Shown: positions 46,757 through 58,937 of the stretch, piece by piece
Layout of the letters: the number at the start of each line of letters is the position of its first letter
Position numbering within the stretch: the stretch's first letter is position 1
Assembly (NCBI RefSeq): GCF_001642475.1
Contig: NW_019173989.1
Span: 1-64,000 of the forward strand
Direction: 5' to 3'
Source of the DNA: Fonsecaea monophora
Taxonomy: Eukaryota; Ascomycota; Eurotiomycetes; Chaetothyriales; Herpotrichiellaceae
DNA length: 64,000 bases
Made by a program: the position numbers and the translations under genes
Notes under the pieces: model-generated
What the model was told of the DNA's origin: nothing
What the model saw: only the letters and a program-made list of their open reading frames with translations
Databases searched by the model: none

Positions 46757-48154
46757 AATTACCATGCCTACAGGAGCAAGTGAGCCGGCCGAGTAAATAT
46801 ACCACCTTCTTCACCCAGCCAAGACAAGACATATCTACCCGTAGTCATAACAAACTGATCCAACGGGTTTCGATACGAGGCGGACATAGTGAGAGGCTCC
46901 AGCATGACATAGCCCCTGTGAAATGGAAGGGAGTTCCAATCGCTCACTTTTTTCTTTCCTTTCCCAAAGCTTTACTACGATTCATCACTAATGGAACCAT
47001 GGACATGATACTGAATGACGCACCATGTTCTTCATCTTGTTGCTATTCTATTGTCATCCCGGCTGCGCTGACCCTTACACTATTGCAGAGCGGTCGGTCT
47101 ATGGCTGAGATTCAACGGCGCATGTCGCGAGAGAAAGGAGAACAACTATTAACAAAGGAGAACACGTACAGAGAATACCTCTGCGGAAGACGGTTTACGT
47201 GGGGAGGTGAATATCGTTAAGAGTCGAGGTACCACTTCCCTGCAGCCCGGTGGTCTTTCTGAGCGCGGCAATCCTCCCTTTCAACTTTGCAAAAGGTACA
47301 TCCAAAGCAAGAGTTGAGGCATCCAGTCAGCTGCAGCTGGCATATGATTAAAGCAGAACCTGTGGCTAACGAGGCAACACAGGCGTTCAAGCGCGTTTCG
47401 TGCAGCCTGGGTACCGGTGCGACACGACCTTACCAGCATGCACTTGAAAAGATATATCGATGCCGAGAACAGAACATCAAAATACAGAGCCGCCCTGATA
47501 TGAATAGCACTGCACACATATCTCTGCTTCTGGGTGTTGACAAGGCGGCATACGTGATCTGGACAGCAGCGGAGGTGATCGGAGAACGGATGCTGGTTCC
47601 CAGCGCACCAAAGAATCAGCAGTTGCCGCAAGAGAAACGAATGCAACGACATTGAACAGGCCCACAAACAATATCATTCGTCAAAACACTTGGAATATCT
47701 ATCAGCCATCAGTGTATCGCGATCTGAGGAGACGCGCTGTGCATACTGTGCCATGGCATGTTGTTTAAACTGTGCCCACCTCGGCCACCACCTACATTTC
47801 CATCCCTTCCCTCCTCGTCTCTCCGGCCCCAGAGTCAACAACAATCAAGAAGCATCTGAAGATTCTATACCGAAAAAGACCGTGTCTCTCTATCTGTCTG
47901 TCCGTGCCATGCTCATGGCCCGCTGAAGATCTTGCCAAGTCGCGGTTGAGTCTTAGTAGGGCATTTTTGTAACGGGATATCAAGAGGAGAGAGAACGAGG
48001 GTCACGTATATCTCAGCAAAGGGGTTGTTGACTTGCCAAGAGGCGCCAATGCAAGAGGACGTGCGCGGGCCGCGAAGAGGCGTGGGTGCCGGTGATGGCC
48101 CGTGCACCATGCTCCGTGCATTAGCGCCCCTTGGCAACTCAATACGGAGATAAA
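46754..48154. other. Intergenic
   Basis: 1.4 kb. Both strands of 47281-47667 are open for more than 120 codons but neither shows a family feature. No gene is supported. Confidence 0.35.
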
Positions 48155-48845
48155 ACGCACCTTTGTGCCAAGCTCGTCACAGTGGATTATGATGCCAGAA
48201 TAACGATATATCTCGACCATGGACATTTTGCCACACCACGGTTTGGACAGATCCAGAATCGAGCCATGGTGCATCTTCAGATCCTCTGTGCTTTTCGGGG
48301 TACGGCGCGACGAAATATCTAGAATGTACGAACATCTAGATAATTCCTCCGTGCAGATCACAGTACCCTGGATCCGTGGGCCACAAGATGCCGGCCCGCT
48401 CAAAACAGAGAGTTTGTTGACCAGGTTGTCAATTGCCGCCAGATGCTCCTCCAAATGGTCGTGCTCGTCTTTGGCGTGGCTAGACCTTGTCGATTGCGGA
48501 ATCGCGGCCGCCCGATCAGGGGTTTGGGGAACGGCGGGTACGTGGCATTTGGGCAGATTCTGGCAATCGTGTCTTCGGGGGGCAGGTACATGGGCTGCGC
48601 CATACTCTCCAGCGGGGGGGTCTGTAGGCTTTGCGGCAGCTTGAAGAAGCAGCCGACAGCGCGGGACTCGTTGACCGAGACGGTGAGCTGATTCGGACGA
48701 GGAAGCAGGGTGAAGTCGACAGAGGCATCACTCTGGGAGAGGAAATATCCGTGACTCGACACTAGCCTGAGGGCCTACACGTCCCGCTGATAATGCGCCA
48801 GAGCCACCAGCAGGACTTGAAGCAGGGTTGCGGGGCCGAGACGGG
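48155..48845 (-). pseudogene. Decayed protein-coding gene, unidentified
   Basis: The minus strand reads coherently through one TAG near 48775: CSRLGPATLLQVLLVALAHY, the stop, then SHGYFLSQSDASVDFTLLPR and QPMYLPPEDTIARICPNATY. Near 48490 the protein-like reading switches frame to HAKDEHDHLEEHLAAIDNLV, NKLSVLSGPASCGPRIQGTV and SYILDISSRRTPKSTEDLKM, ending at GTK before a GTGCGT that could be a splice donor. The TAG sits where CAG would give Q. I do not recognise the family; the helical, leucine-rich first part could be from the middle region of a fungal transcription factor, but no zinc cluster is visible. Confidence 0.35.
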
Positions 48846-51572
48846 AGCAGCTAAGTAGCTGAGTGATATGTCAGACCCTGGCATCTGTTGAGCATGGCAC
48901 GATCGATACAGCTCTGAGGCGTCTGATTGCTGCGTGGCTTGATCACAAGGCCACCTCGAGCAACCGCCGATCCACTGTCCTTCCGGCTGTTGAAGTCCAA
49001 GCAGAAGAGAAGGGCACGGGAGCGTTTCACGGTCGGTCGGCTGCCACAAACGCCCCGGAGGTTGGTCTCAATAGTTAGCCTAGATATTGCAGTGATTGCC
49101 AGCTGTCACTGCGGCGTTGTAGTTACATTGTCTGACAGAGAATTCGCGTTGCAGATTGCGAGAATGACGGCAGTGAGTACAGCGAGTCAAAGGTACCGAG
49201 CGCAGAGACTGTGCCCACCAAGTCAGGCTGCGGGCCTTGGCATCGAAGATTATCTAAGGCATTTATCCTATACTGATTTAGGAAGGTAGATTGCTCGCTG
49301 ACATCACTACTTCTGTCACATGACCAAATGAGTCGTCATCAGCGAGGCCGGAAAAACATTATTCCAGTAGATGAAGGCTTCGGATCTTTTGACGGCCCGA
49401 CGTTTTGACCATCTCTGTCAATCGACTCTTGGCAATCTCAGCCTTGCCTGATCAGGCCCGCGCCCCCTGAATGCTTAAAAATCTAAAGGAAGTCCGACGT
49501 CTGCCTGTCAAAACAACACGGCTTCACGACAATGCTTCTTCTCAGGCCGACCACATGACGGACACGTCTGACGAGTAGTAGTGGGGGTCAGGTGGGACAT
49601 TGACATGTTGGAATCTTGCCACAGACACCTCTCAGGGTAAACTGGCACCATTCTCCATCTCTCACCGTGCCCTCGTCGCACGGATCGGGAATGGTGTACC
49701 AGGTGCGGCATGAAAGGTTTGATTTTCCGTCTGTCTGTGCTATCTACTTGCTTAGACCCTCGCCTGTTGACGTACGCATCAGTTTCCCACGCGTTCAAAA
49801 ACCGTCTGTGCTCCATGTCCAACCGTGGTGACCGGAAGTAATTATGTTGCTGCCGCCGTGGCAACGTTGACGATATTGCTCAGAAATCCGCGTGACAACG
49901 GATCTTCTGATCCCGAAACTTTGTCAAGAAGGTTACAAGTAACCCTGGACGTGAAGATGTTCCCTTCGAGTGAGGGCCCGCCCCACAAGGCCAATTGTGT
50001 GGCGATAATCAATAGATGCTCGTAGACTTGCGAGACAACTGGGCGCTTGTCGTATCCATGTCGGCTAATAGTGACTGTATTCTTTGCGGTTACGACATCG
50101 AGGATATAGTTGTGATTGACGTGACTTGCATCCGCTGAAACATGCCTGCTGCAGTCATCGGTGAATTTGCCCACGGGAATGACTGAGACCCACCAGCGGT
50201 TGAGAAACTCAGCAGGCCTATTCAGAACTATCTATTTGGGGTCAGGGGTCAGGCAGCACTCGAACTCTCTGCCGCTTGCCAGGCCTTCCCATGGCCATAA
50301 TCGGTCGGCGTCTGTAGAGACGAGCAAATCAAGTGAACTTCTGCTCGGGAAACTGCCTGCCTTCATATATTCCCTGACCGGAGTCCATGAGACCACTCTT
50401 CACCCTGCCCCGTTACGGTTGTCTGTGTCCGGATGGAGAACGACGAGCCTGGACAAGATACGCGGGCAGTTGATACTGCTCCCCTTCATATGTGCCCTGG
50501 TTGGCTGACTGACTGACTAAACTGGCCAGAAATCCCTCACTTGTCCTCTTCTCTGCTTTGGCCCTTGGCCCAGGGGCGAACCCCTCGTTTGCGCAACGGA
50601 AATCCTTTGCCCTTTTGCCCTTTTGCCAGACAGGCAGCCAGGTAGATAGACCATCAGGGCGCATGCACCCTAAATACATTGTTCTCTGTCCTCAGTTCTT
50701 TTCTTGTTCTCCAGCTCCAGCAAAACGCAGTTCACATGGCCAGCCAACAAGCCAAGCCAAGCCAGGCCTGGTTTTTTGTGTGATGTCTTATTCGTAGCAT
50801 GGCGCGAGGGGCAGGTATCACGGCAACCATCTGCGCCGTTATTGAAACAAATTTCAGTACCAAGGTTTTTTACTTGATTTGACAACGAGATCATGCGGCA
50901 GCAGCGCAACCAGTGAGCGCATCTCGTCGCCTCTCCACGAAAGCTACCCATGTATTCGCGCATATAATGCGTGTGTATGTATGGTCGAACCCATCGCATC
51001 TATGAGACGACACGTCAATTCAAATTTTGGCATGACACGACACTCGGGGAGACTAGATGTCATCATCATCATCACCTTGTGCAAGCTTGCTAGTTGACGC
51101 GTGTGAGATGCACCACAACGTGGCAGATCTGCGGACCCGAGCTTGTCGGTAGGTAACGGTAAGTATAGGAGGGGGCAGTACTGCGGTATCAGGAGAACCG
51201 AGGGAAGGACGAGAAAAGGGGGAGGAGCGTACAGTAGATAGCTCGCTAGATGTCAGAGGAAGAGAGAAACAAGAGATACGAGATGGTAAACAAGCAAGTT
51301 TGTTGTGATACGTAGTGGGTACTCAGAGGACAAGGGCGACGGCGACGGCGACCGGCGACGGCGACCGGCGACGGCATAGAAGGGGGGTACAGGAATAAAA
51401 AAAACCTAGAAATGTACAAGAGTCTCAACGTATAGGGCAACGAGAGTCATGGGCCATGCAGGATTAAAAGGAATAGACTGACAGGCAGACACAGAAGAGC
51501 AGGTCCGAATGTTTTTTTGATTTTTCTCCCCGAGTTTGTGAACGAAAAGAAGCTATTTACTCTGAACAGTGT
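48846..51572. other. Intergenic
   Basis: 2.7 kb with normal composition and no supported gene, apart from the GGCGAC repeat at 51335-51375. Confidence 0.4.
51335..51375. repeat. GGCGAC short tandem repeat
   Basis: About six units of GGCGAC, two of them with an extra C (ACCGGCGAC). Confidence 0.9.
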
Positions 51573-51867
51573 GCTTTGTTGGTGGTAACGCCGAGGCATG
51601 CTGACGAAGTGGCCTCAGTGATACTGCGTTTGAGAGCAACACTACGCAGGTCCGTATTTGCGCGGAGCTACCACCACCACCACCATGTCGTCGTCGATGT
51701 CATCAACGACATTTCCTGGATTTGCTTTGTTGGTGGTAACACCGAGGTATGCTGACGAAGTGGCCTCAGTGATACTGCGTTTGAGAGCAGCACTACGCAG
51801 GTCCGTATTTGCGCGGAGCCACCACCACCATCTCGTCGTCGATGTCGTCAACGACATTTCCTGGATT
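51573..51867. repeat. Tandem duplication, 151 bp and 145 bp
   Basis: Unit 1 begins at 51573 (GCTTTGTTGGTGGTAAC) and unit 2 at 51724. They differ by a few transitions and by two CAC/ACC triplets (6 bp). On the minus strand each unit contains the last about 25 codons of paralogue B, from NPGNVVDDIDD to KYGPA and its TAG stop, plus 3' flank. The copy farther downstream (51573-51723) is therefore an untranslated spare. Confidence 0.92.
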
Positions 51868-52940
51868 TTCCGCTTTGAACGCCAACTTCAGGTACTCGCA
51901 TAGTTTTGCAGTAGAGATTTTGATCTCGGCCACCTCGGCTGGGAGCGCGTTGACCATGGCTCGGATTTCCTGAGTCGGTGCGAGGTAAGCGAGCGACAAG
52001 CTGAGACCGGTAGAGTTTTGGTTTGGGTGACCGTCGGCAGTGCAGAAGACCTGGAAGTGTAAAAAGGAAAACATTAGTCTTTTTGTGTACAAGGTTGACA
52101 GACGAGAAAACAAAAAAAAAAAAAACTGACCTCTTCCTTCACGAGTTGCTTGACATCGAGGCTCTTGCGGCCATCCGACAAGTCGGTCAATTTTGGGATC
52201 CAGACTGACAATGTCGCTTCGTTGCCTGCTGGGTATGGCAGCTTGAAGCCGACGACGCAACGAACTCTTCCACCAGAACCAAGTATGTAATCCTCAGCAA
52301 GTCGGGGAAGGTCCTCTGCTCGCTGGGAATGGGCCACTTCCATGACGACTCCCGGGAACCGTGCGCCCAGATACAGCAACGAGCCATCGGGGCACTTTTC
52401 AAAAGTGCTGCCCTCGACAGTCAGAGCGAGCTTTGCCGATGCGGTATTCAAGACATTGCCACCGAATCCATCAAGGGACGGATGTTCCAAGCGTGCAAGA
52501 CCGTTGAGGATGTCACGTACAACCGCAGGGGCAAAGGCCGCGTGAACACGGGTTTCGGCGCCCATGGCGAATTCTTGGGTGAAGGGGGAATAGAAGGTTC
52601 TGCAGATCATCGTAGGTCAGTTTCAAATCGTCGGAAAATGTGAGGTCTGAATCTCTTACTCTAGGCCACGGAACGTGTCGTCGTTATCCAAGAACTCGGT
52701 GAGCTGGTTGTAGGCAGCGGGGCTCAACGGGAAGCGTATCCAAGTGTGTGGCTTGACATGAGATGAAGACTTGAACTCTTGCACGGCACGAACTGCGTTG
52801 TTGAATTCGTCATTCACAGACAACAACAACAACGGCGGCGTGACTTTGGGTGCGTCAGGCTGCGACGGGGTGGTGGTGATGTCGTCTTGGCCGTGTGATT
52901 TGGGTGACGGCTCGGCGACTTTGCCATCTTTGGCGTCCAT
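51793..52940 (-). CDS. Fungal PD-(D/E)XK-like family protein, paralogue B
   Basis: Exons 52660-52940, 52131-52599 and 51793-52050 encode 335 aa. The core resembles that of paralogue A: CPDGSLLY (D165) then FPGVVMEVAHSQRAEDL (E181, S185, Q186), RLAEDYILGSGGRVRCVVGF and ATLSVWIPKL. Fungal homologues that I recall carry the same PGVV(I/M)EVSYSQKRxDLxRLADDYILGS block; the D...E-V-x-x-S-Q arrangement suggests a restriction-nuclease-like fold, which is inference. Introns are 60 nt (phase 2) and 80 nt (phase 0; it starts GTCAG followed by a long T run). A TATATAT lies about 110 bp upstream. The C-terminal exon lies in a tandemly duplicated segment. No signal peptide; it is probably intracellular. 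Function unknown. Confidence 0.72.
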
Positions 52941-54893
52941 CTTGAATGTCGAGTATGATTTCCAAGATGATCAAGTTCAGAATGGATTGCTGTGGACGAA
53001 TGTTGTTTGTGGATGAAAGTTGTGTGAACGAATTTCGAAATTAGTACTACATATATAACTACGGTCGATCATGTCGCCACTGCCCTGCCTCTCCGGCGAG
53101 GCACAGCGACAGCTCGTATATAGCACTACGGTCGATCATGACGTGACGGCCACTGCCTCGTCTCTCCCGCGACGCACCAACGCCCTTTGTCTTTGTCTTC
53201 TGCTGTGCGCAGTCACGACTGACGATCTTCACAAAGGGTCTTTCCGTTCTCCTGGCGTCACAGCTACCAGCTAAGCAGAGTGCAGATAATAGACAGAAAA
53301 GGAGGCCAAGGTTCAGTATGCGTTGTTCCATTCAGATCACAGGCCGGCAGGTAAAAGTTCAGTTGGGCTAACACTAGCAGGACAGCACCACAGCGGATTC
53401 CAAGGCACGACACATCTCCTACACTACAATACACGAATCTCTTCCTTCTTGTCAACGTTGCAGCCTACACTGGTGGTCTTCGCACCGAGTGCTGGTACAT
53501 ATATAAGGAGGAGGAGGAGGAGTCGGTGCTCATGTAAAGAAAGCAGAAGTGGGGAGACCGATGGCCAGAGAAAGATTGTATCGAGTCTCTTGCTTTGCTC
53601 GATCTTCGATACTCGATACAGGATGCAGAAGAGTGAACCGTCACCAGGACAGCTCCCTCAGACACGGTACGTCCGTGCTCAATGCTCAAAGCAAGAAGCG
53701 ACGTTCTGTTTTCCACCCTTTTCACAAGTTTGACGGATGACCACGCAAAACTGAGCCCCTGGTGCGGTGGGCGCACCGTTCCATCTTGTTTGTCACACAG
53801 TACCCCTCGGGAAGAGAGAACATCTCACTTGGAATGGCCCGGCCCGGCGCCTGGCTAAGTCGTTCGGACTACTACTTGGGGTGGAATGAACAAAGTTCAC
53901 GATTTCGACAATCTTTGCAAAGGTTGCCGGCGGGGCAGCGCAGGAATTACATCAATCAACTGTGGCACATCACAAGTCTTTTTACATTTGAAATTGACGG
54001 CAAGACAGATAGAAGCGCGTGCCATGTCTGACAGAGCTCTTTGTGCGAGTATTGCAAATGCCATGAATCAAGCAAAGTAAGGAAGCCGGGCTGATCTGAG
54101 CGGACCCGAGCAGTCTGTCTGTGAGTTGAGTAGTGATTACTAAGTATTCTGGATATTCGACCGACTCGATGCGCCGCTGCATGCGCCAGGTGGGCCGATC
54201 TTGCCAACATCTTCAGGGAAATGAGAATGGATAAACACAAGAGAAAGGAGTGTTGGAAATATTGACTGACAATTATTACACCACACGCCCAACTTTGGAT
54301 CATGAAATCCCTAGTTCTCGGAAAGATATCGCAGTAATAACAGATATTCAAGTTGTTCATCTGACCACTCTCATCACTCTGACCACTCTGGGCACTCTTG
54401 CAGGCACTCTCACGTCGTCAGTTCCGAGCTGAGCAAGCTTTTTCGTTTATGCGAGCTTTTCCAGTCCGCCAGCCGGCGCGGACTCCGCATTGACCGAATG
54501 TCAATAGAAGTAATGTTTTCTATATGCCTTGCTGTGCCAGCAGCGGGTAGGTAGACAATCATATCGAAACAGAAAGAAATACGAACAAAATAGACAGACC
54601 GTCTGCGCAAGATAAGGCTAGGCCGGCGACAATAAGAAACACATCCCCTTTTATATCCTCTTTCTCATGAAGAACTTTCATCAAGTCGACATCATCCCAG
54701 TCCCCCCCTCTTGCACGCGCCTGCCTCGTCTTCTTCTGATGAAGTCACCATTTCGCACGTTTCCATTTCGGCAACCACTCCTGCACGTGCCAGCGCTCGG
54801 CGGTTTCGGGTCCAAGCTCTGTCGAATGCGTTTGTTAGACTTGTCCACATACTTATCCAAGTGTCCGGTGAGCAAGCACTTACCACGGGAAAG
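52941..54893. other. Intergenic with a small imperfect repeat
   Basis: 1.95 kb. Within the promoter side of paralogue B, ACTACGGTCGATCATG occurs at about 53058 and again at about 53127, followed by related CCACTGCC(T) C-rich text, giving an imperfect tandem repeat of about 69 bp. A GGA run lies at 53506-53522. No supported gene. Confidence 0.4.
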
Positions 54894-57221
54894 CTAACTC
54901 GAATAATCTTCGGCCTGCGCCCATGCCTCCATGCTTGTCCAGTAGGGATGGCATGCCGGGATCGGGTGGTTCGGGATGGCAGGTTCGAAGGGGTTGTCGG
55001 TGGTTACCGTGGATCCAAGGTTAGCGTCAGGTCGTGAGGCCAGGATAAGAGCTGAGGGGGTGATCACGGTCGGGGCTGGTACTGGAGTCGAGCGCATCAT
55101 GGGAGTTGAGGCGACTATTGAGGTCGAGGGCGCTACCATGGTCGACGGAGTCCACCCTTGAAATGGCCAAGCGCTGTCCAAGTGCCCAGCAACAGTAGCA
55201 GCAGCAGCAGTCGGGTAATATGTCATCGGTCCTGTATTCGGCCTCGAAGCGACGAGGTTTGGTGGCTGGATTGGACTCGTCTGGGCAGTGTTTCCATGGA
55301 CAGGTCTCGCGACGTAGGCGTCATCGTCATACTCTTCTTCCAGGTACAAGGGAATGTAGCCTTCATTCTCTGCCGTCGTGACTCCTGGAGGCGCGTGTTG
55401 CTGCTGGTTTGGAAAAGCCTGTGCCGAGATTGGATGATGTTGCTGATGAGGTGGGAAGGCCTCCATCGAGATCGACTCAATGTATTGCGGCTGAGGCTGA
55501 AACCCCTGTATCGAGACCGACTGGTTCTGCTGTTGAGGCTGAAACCCCTGTATCGACATTGAATGGCATTGCCGGTGGATTGGAAAGGGGACCAAGGTGC
55601 TCGGTGCCGTGCTGTCGGTCGTGTTGCAGAAGGGTTCGCACTGGTGGTAGATGTCACGCTGTCCGTGGGTCCCGTAGGGAGGATAGCCCGTGTTGACCAT
55701 GCCGCTGTAGTCGGTCTGCACTGGCATCGTTCCCGGAGTGGGTTGATTTTGCACGTAAAGCAGCGGTGATGCTTTAAACGGGAAAGTCGGTGTTTGGAAT
55801 GCCGAAGACGAATTGGGTTGTTGAAACGATGAAGCAGGTTGCTGTAAAGAAGAAGCGGACTGTTGAAGTGACGAAGCCGGCTGTTGAAATGACGAATTGG
55901 GTTGTTGAAACCATCTAGACGGCTGTTGGAAAGACGGTGCGGGCTGCCGGAAAGAAGAAACAGGCTGTTGATACGACGAGCAGGGTGCTACAAACGAATG
56001 AGCTGGAGTTGACACGAAGCCGCTCGTTATACCGCCAGGGGGGTCGGCGTAGTAGCCATACCCACGCGGGTGTGCTGGAGCACCCGCCAGCTCACCGTAT
56101 GCAGCGCCGTTGTTGTAGACGCCGTTCATGAGAGGAACCTGTCCCACCGGTGTGAAGGCGGCGCCAGGAAGCACGTTCTGCGACGTGGGCTTCGGGGACA
56201 GCGTCCACTCCAACAGAGTCCTCTTGGCCGTCGCCGGAGTAGTTCTCTTCTTGCCCTTGTGAGTGACGTAGAAACAGTGCTCCGGCTTTTCGCAATTATT
56301 GCATGGTTCCGCGTGATTGCACTTTTTCGCGATTTTTTTCTTCCTGCAGGCTTCGCACGCGCGACGGCGGTAGGACTGTGGACGTGATGGTTTGATTTTG
56401 ATCACCGACCTGTCTGACTCTTGGCTTAGTGACATCGGACGCGTGGTTTCTTTCTCGGACTTGTCGTCTTCAACCTCGACGTCTTCGTGGGGCTTGACCT
56501 CTCCCACGCGGAGCTTGGGTGTGTCTGAATCACCTCTGCCAATGGCGTTTGCTGCCACGCCGTGTGCCTCCTCCAACCCCAACAACCTCGAGCGCACCAA
56601 CGCGCCCCTTCTCCTTGTCTTCAGCTTTGCGGCCTCAGCACGCATCTCGGTTCCATAACCCGTGATGTCTCGCTGCCGCTTCGGCGTCGTCGCATTGGCC
56701 GGTGGTTCGGTCTCATCAGGTAGCGCAGTCGTGTCATCGGGGGGCGGCATCCACCAAGCAAAGGTATTGTCCGGGCCCTCGCATGTCTTTTTCAACCGTG
56801 TGCACCTGGTGCACGGAAACCCTCCATCACAGCTTGCCTTTGCGTAAAAGCAGCCGTCACATGTGTTCCGAGCGTTGCCTCTCCGTTCGAATGTATGGCA
56901 GGTGCATGCGAGGTTGAATTGTTTGCACCTGTGGCACGGATATCCGCCCTCGCACCTTGATTTTGTCATTTTGCAGGTGACACATGGCTTCCAGTCCGTG
57001 GCAACGTCCACGGAGTTTGTGCCGCTGCATCCCGGCTCGGTGCTAGGCCCAGGTGCTGGGTGGTCCGCCAATTTACCGGGGAACGTTCTAGGTAGCGTGG
57101 GGTCTTACAATCATTTGTTAGTCCATTTTCGTGTATAGACCTCCAAAGGGGGAAGAGTCAAAAAGGACGTACCTGTGACAGGCGACTCTTGGAAGGAAGA
57201 TGCGCCAATCATGGTGTCCAT
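54894..57221 (-). CDS. Protein with three zinc-cluster (Zn2Cys6-like) motifs and tandem Q/P-rich repeats
   Basis: Exons 57173-57221 and 54894-57103, with a 69-nt intron (GTACGT, GGACTAAC branch site), encode 752 aa. The long frame alone starts only at TTG, and exon 1 supplies MDTMIGASSFQESPVT. Three cysteine clusters: C57, C60, C67, C73, C76, C83 and C98, C101, C108, C114, C117, C124, both C-x2-C-x6-C-x5-C-x2-C-x6-C; and C266, C269, C278, C284, C287, C293 with x8 and x5 spacings, preceded by YRRR and with KKK basic residues inside. Fungal zinc-cluster regulators normally have one. Residues 392-448 are about eight copies of a heptad like SSFQQPA; 531-587 are four copies of a 14-mer like SIQGFQPQQQNQSV. 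The rest is S/T/P/Q-rich and disordered. No fungal transcription-factor homology domain is visible. Probably nuclear and nucleic-acid-binding; the role is unknown. Confidence 0.78.
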
Positions 57222-58937
57222 CCAATCGGCTGAGCAGCGTCGGAAACCGGAGGGAGCGCCGCTGTCAACGCTTGAGGAAGGAAAGCGTCGAAGCTATGAA
57301 AGGATAGTCAGGGTGCGGGCCGAGGCAAAGTTCACGCGGCGAGAGGCACAAGGCGAGGAGTGTAGGCACGGATCTGCGGGTAGTGCAAATTTTGCGGATG
57401 AAGTGACGGCTGAGCAAGAGCGTCTACTCAGGCTGATGGACAGGACTAATAAACCACTTGATGTCAGTCGAAAAGGGAAAACACTTTCCCCCTCCCCCCT
57501 TCACCACCCTCCCCGCCACCCCGGTCATGGTGTGCGGATATCTCCTTCTCTGGCCGACTGGAGAGGCTGGTGGTTGCCATCGAGTGCTCGCAATTGGAAC
57601 AGAACAGATCAAAAACTTGGTTTCGCCGACGTTGGACTCTTCGGATTGGTTGTGACGTGGTGGTGTGGTATACTAGGCAGGGGAGGAGTGTTTTGTGCTG
57701 CAGGATCCACTCGGGGGGCCTGACAACCTCTAGGTTGACCATCGAGCATTGAGGCTGTAAGCAACATAAGGATCATGACCTCAAACGCCGTCACAAGCCA
57801 TTGAGGTGACGAGTTTTGTTGCAGAGTGGAGAGCAGAGGTGTCTTGGCCTCATCAGCCTCATCAGCTCTACTTGTGATTGGGTGGACAAAGGACCTTGTG
57901 ACTGACCATTTTAGCCTCCGTTGCTGTGAGTTGTCAGGTTCTGATTGGCAGAACCGCCATTCTTCCCTGGTGCTAGAGAAGATGCCATTCAGTCTCGCAC
58001 AGCACAGCACATCCGAAAGCCGGTGAGTTCGTAACAATAAATGTGGCGCTGGTAGTCGCTGAGACCCAAGGAAAGCTCCTTCCCCACCCGGAAGACAGGC
58101 AGGGTGGACTTTCCGTGCGGCAGAAACGGGTGAGGAAAAGTCAAACCGAAGTGGGAAGTTGAGCCTAACGGGGAAGGAAACAGGCGCAACGGGGCGCAAT
58201 GGGGCGCTCAATAGTGTTAGAATATGACACTTGCTAGCGCAGAGCTTGGACCAATTCTCGCCTGATTTCATGGAGGATCCCGAGGGAGATTTCGCATGCA
58301 CTGGTCTGGAAGGGATTAGTGAGGCCGCACTGAGACTGCCAAGTCTGACCTCTGTGAGATCCCAATCGCTTCATTTGGAAATATCGTCTGCCCTCGCCCA
58401 ATGATGGCGATTGTCGAAAGGGTCAGGCTTTACAAGGTCTTAAGTACGTCCATCAGAGTTTCTGGCTTGGATTTGGGTGGCATGTAGCCAATATCTCCGT
58501 TGATAGGAGACGTTCATCCACCAATCTGGCATGGAGCCCGTTGTCGTTGTGGGGGCTACGAGTATGCTACCCCATCGTGCCTCATGTCACCGCCGTTCCT
58601 GGTGTGTTGTTGTTTCTCTGCCAGGCTTCTCCTCCACCGTCCTGATTTTTTACTTTTGAACTTAACCTTTCCTCCTTTATTCTCGCTAGTCTCTTTTCTT
58701 TCTTTCCTAGTCTCTACACTTTGTTGCGGCCCCAAGCCTCCGCGGCTGTCTGGAGATTGGCCTGTTCGTTGCCTTCTCTTGGCCGGGTGAAAGCGGATCT
58801 ACCCGGCTCGACAATGACGCAACCTCCACCACCTCCCTTCGCATGGCTGCTCCCTTCCCCTTCAATATCGCGACTACCACTACAGGCAAGGCAAGCAGTG
58901 CGCAGAAAAGAAACGAACTACAAAGCAAGAAGAGGAA
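57222..58937. other. Divergent intergenic region
   Basis: 1.7 kb between the triple-cluster gene (-) and the ABC pseudogene (+). Open frames on both strands (57175-57723 plus, 57609-58301 minus) lie over the promoter and show no family features. A long pyrimidine-rich stretch is at 58660-58720. Confidence 0.4.

Noticed and set aside
46642..47220. 192-codon + strand frame
   Set aside because: It owes its length to the (TG)n repeat (a CV run) and starts at a non-ATG codon.
57175..57723. 182-codon + strand frame
   Set aside because: It is antisense to exon 1 and the promoter of the triple-cluster gene, where the minus strand has good splice signals.
57609..58301. 230-codon minus-strand ATG frame
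   Set aside because: Low-complexity, proline- and serine-rich text over a divergent promoter; no recognisable motif.
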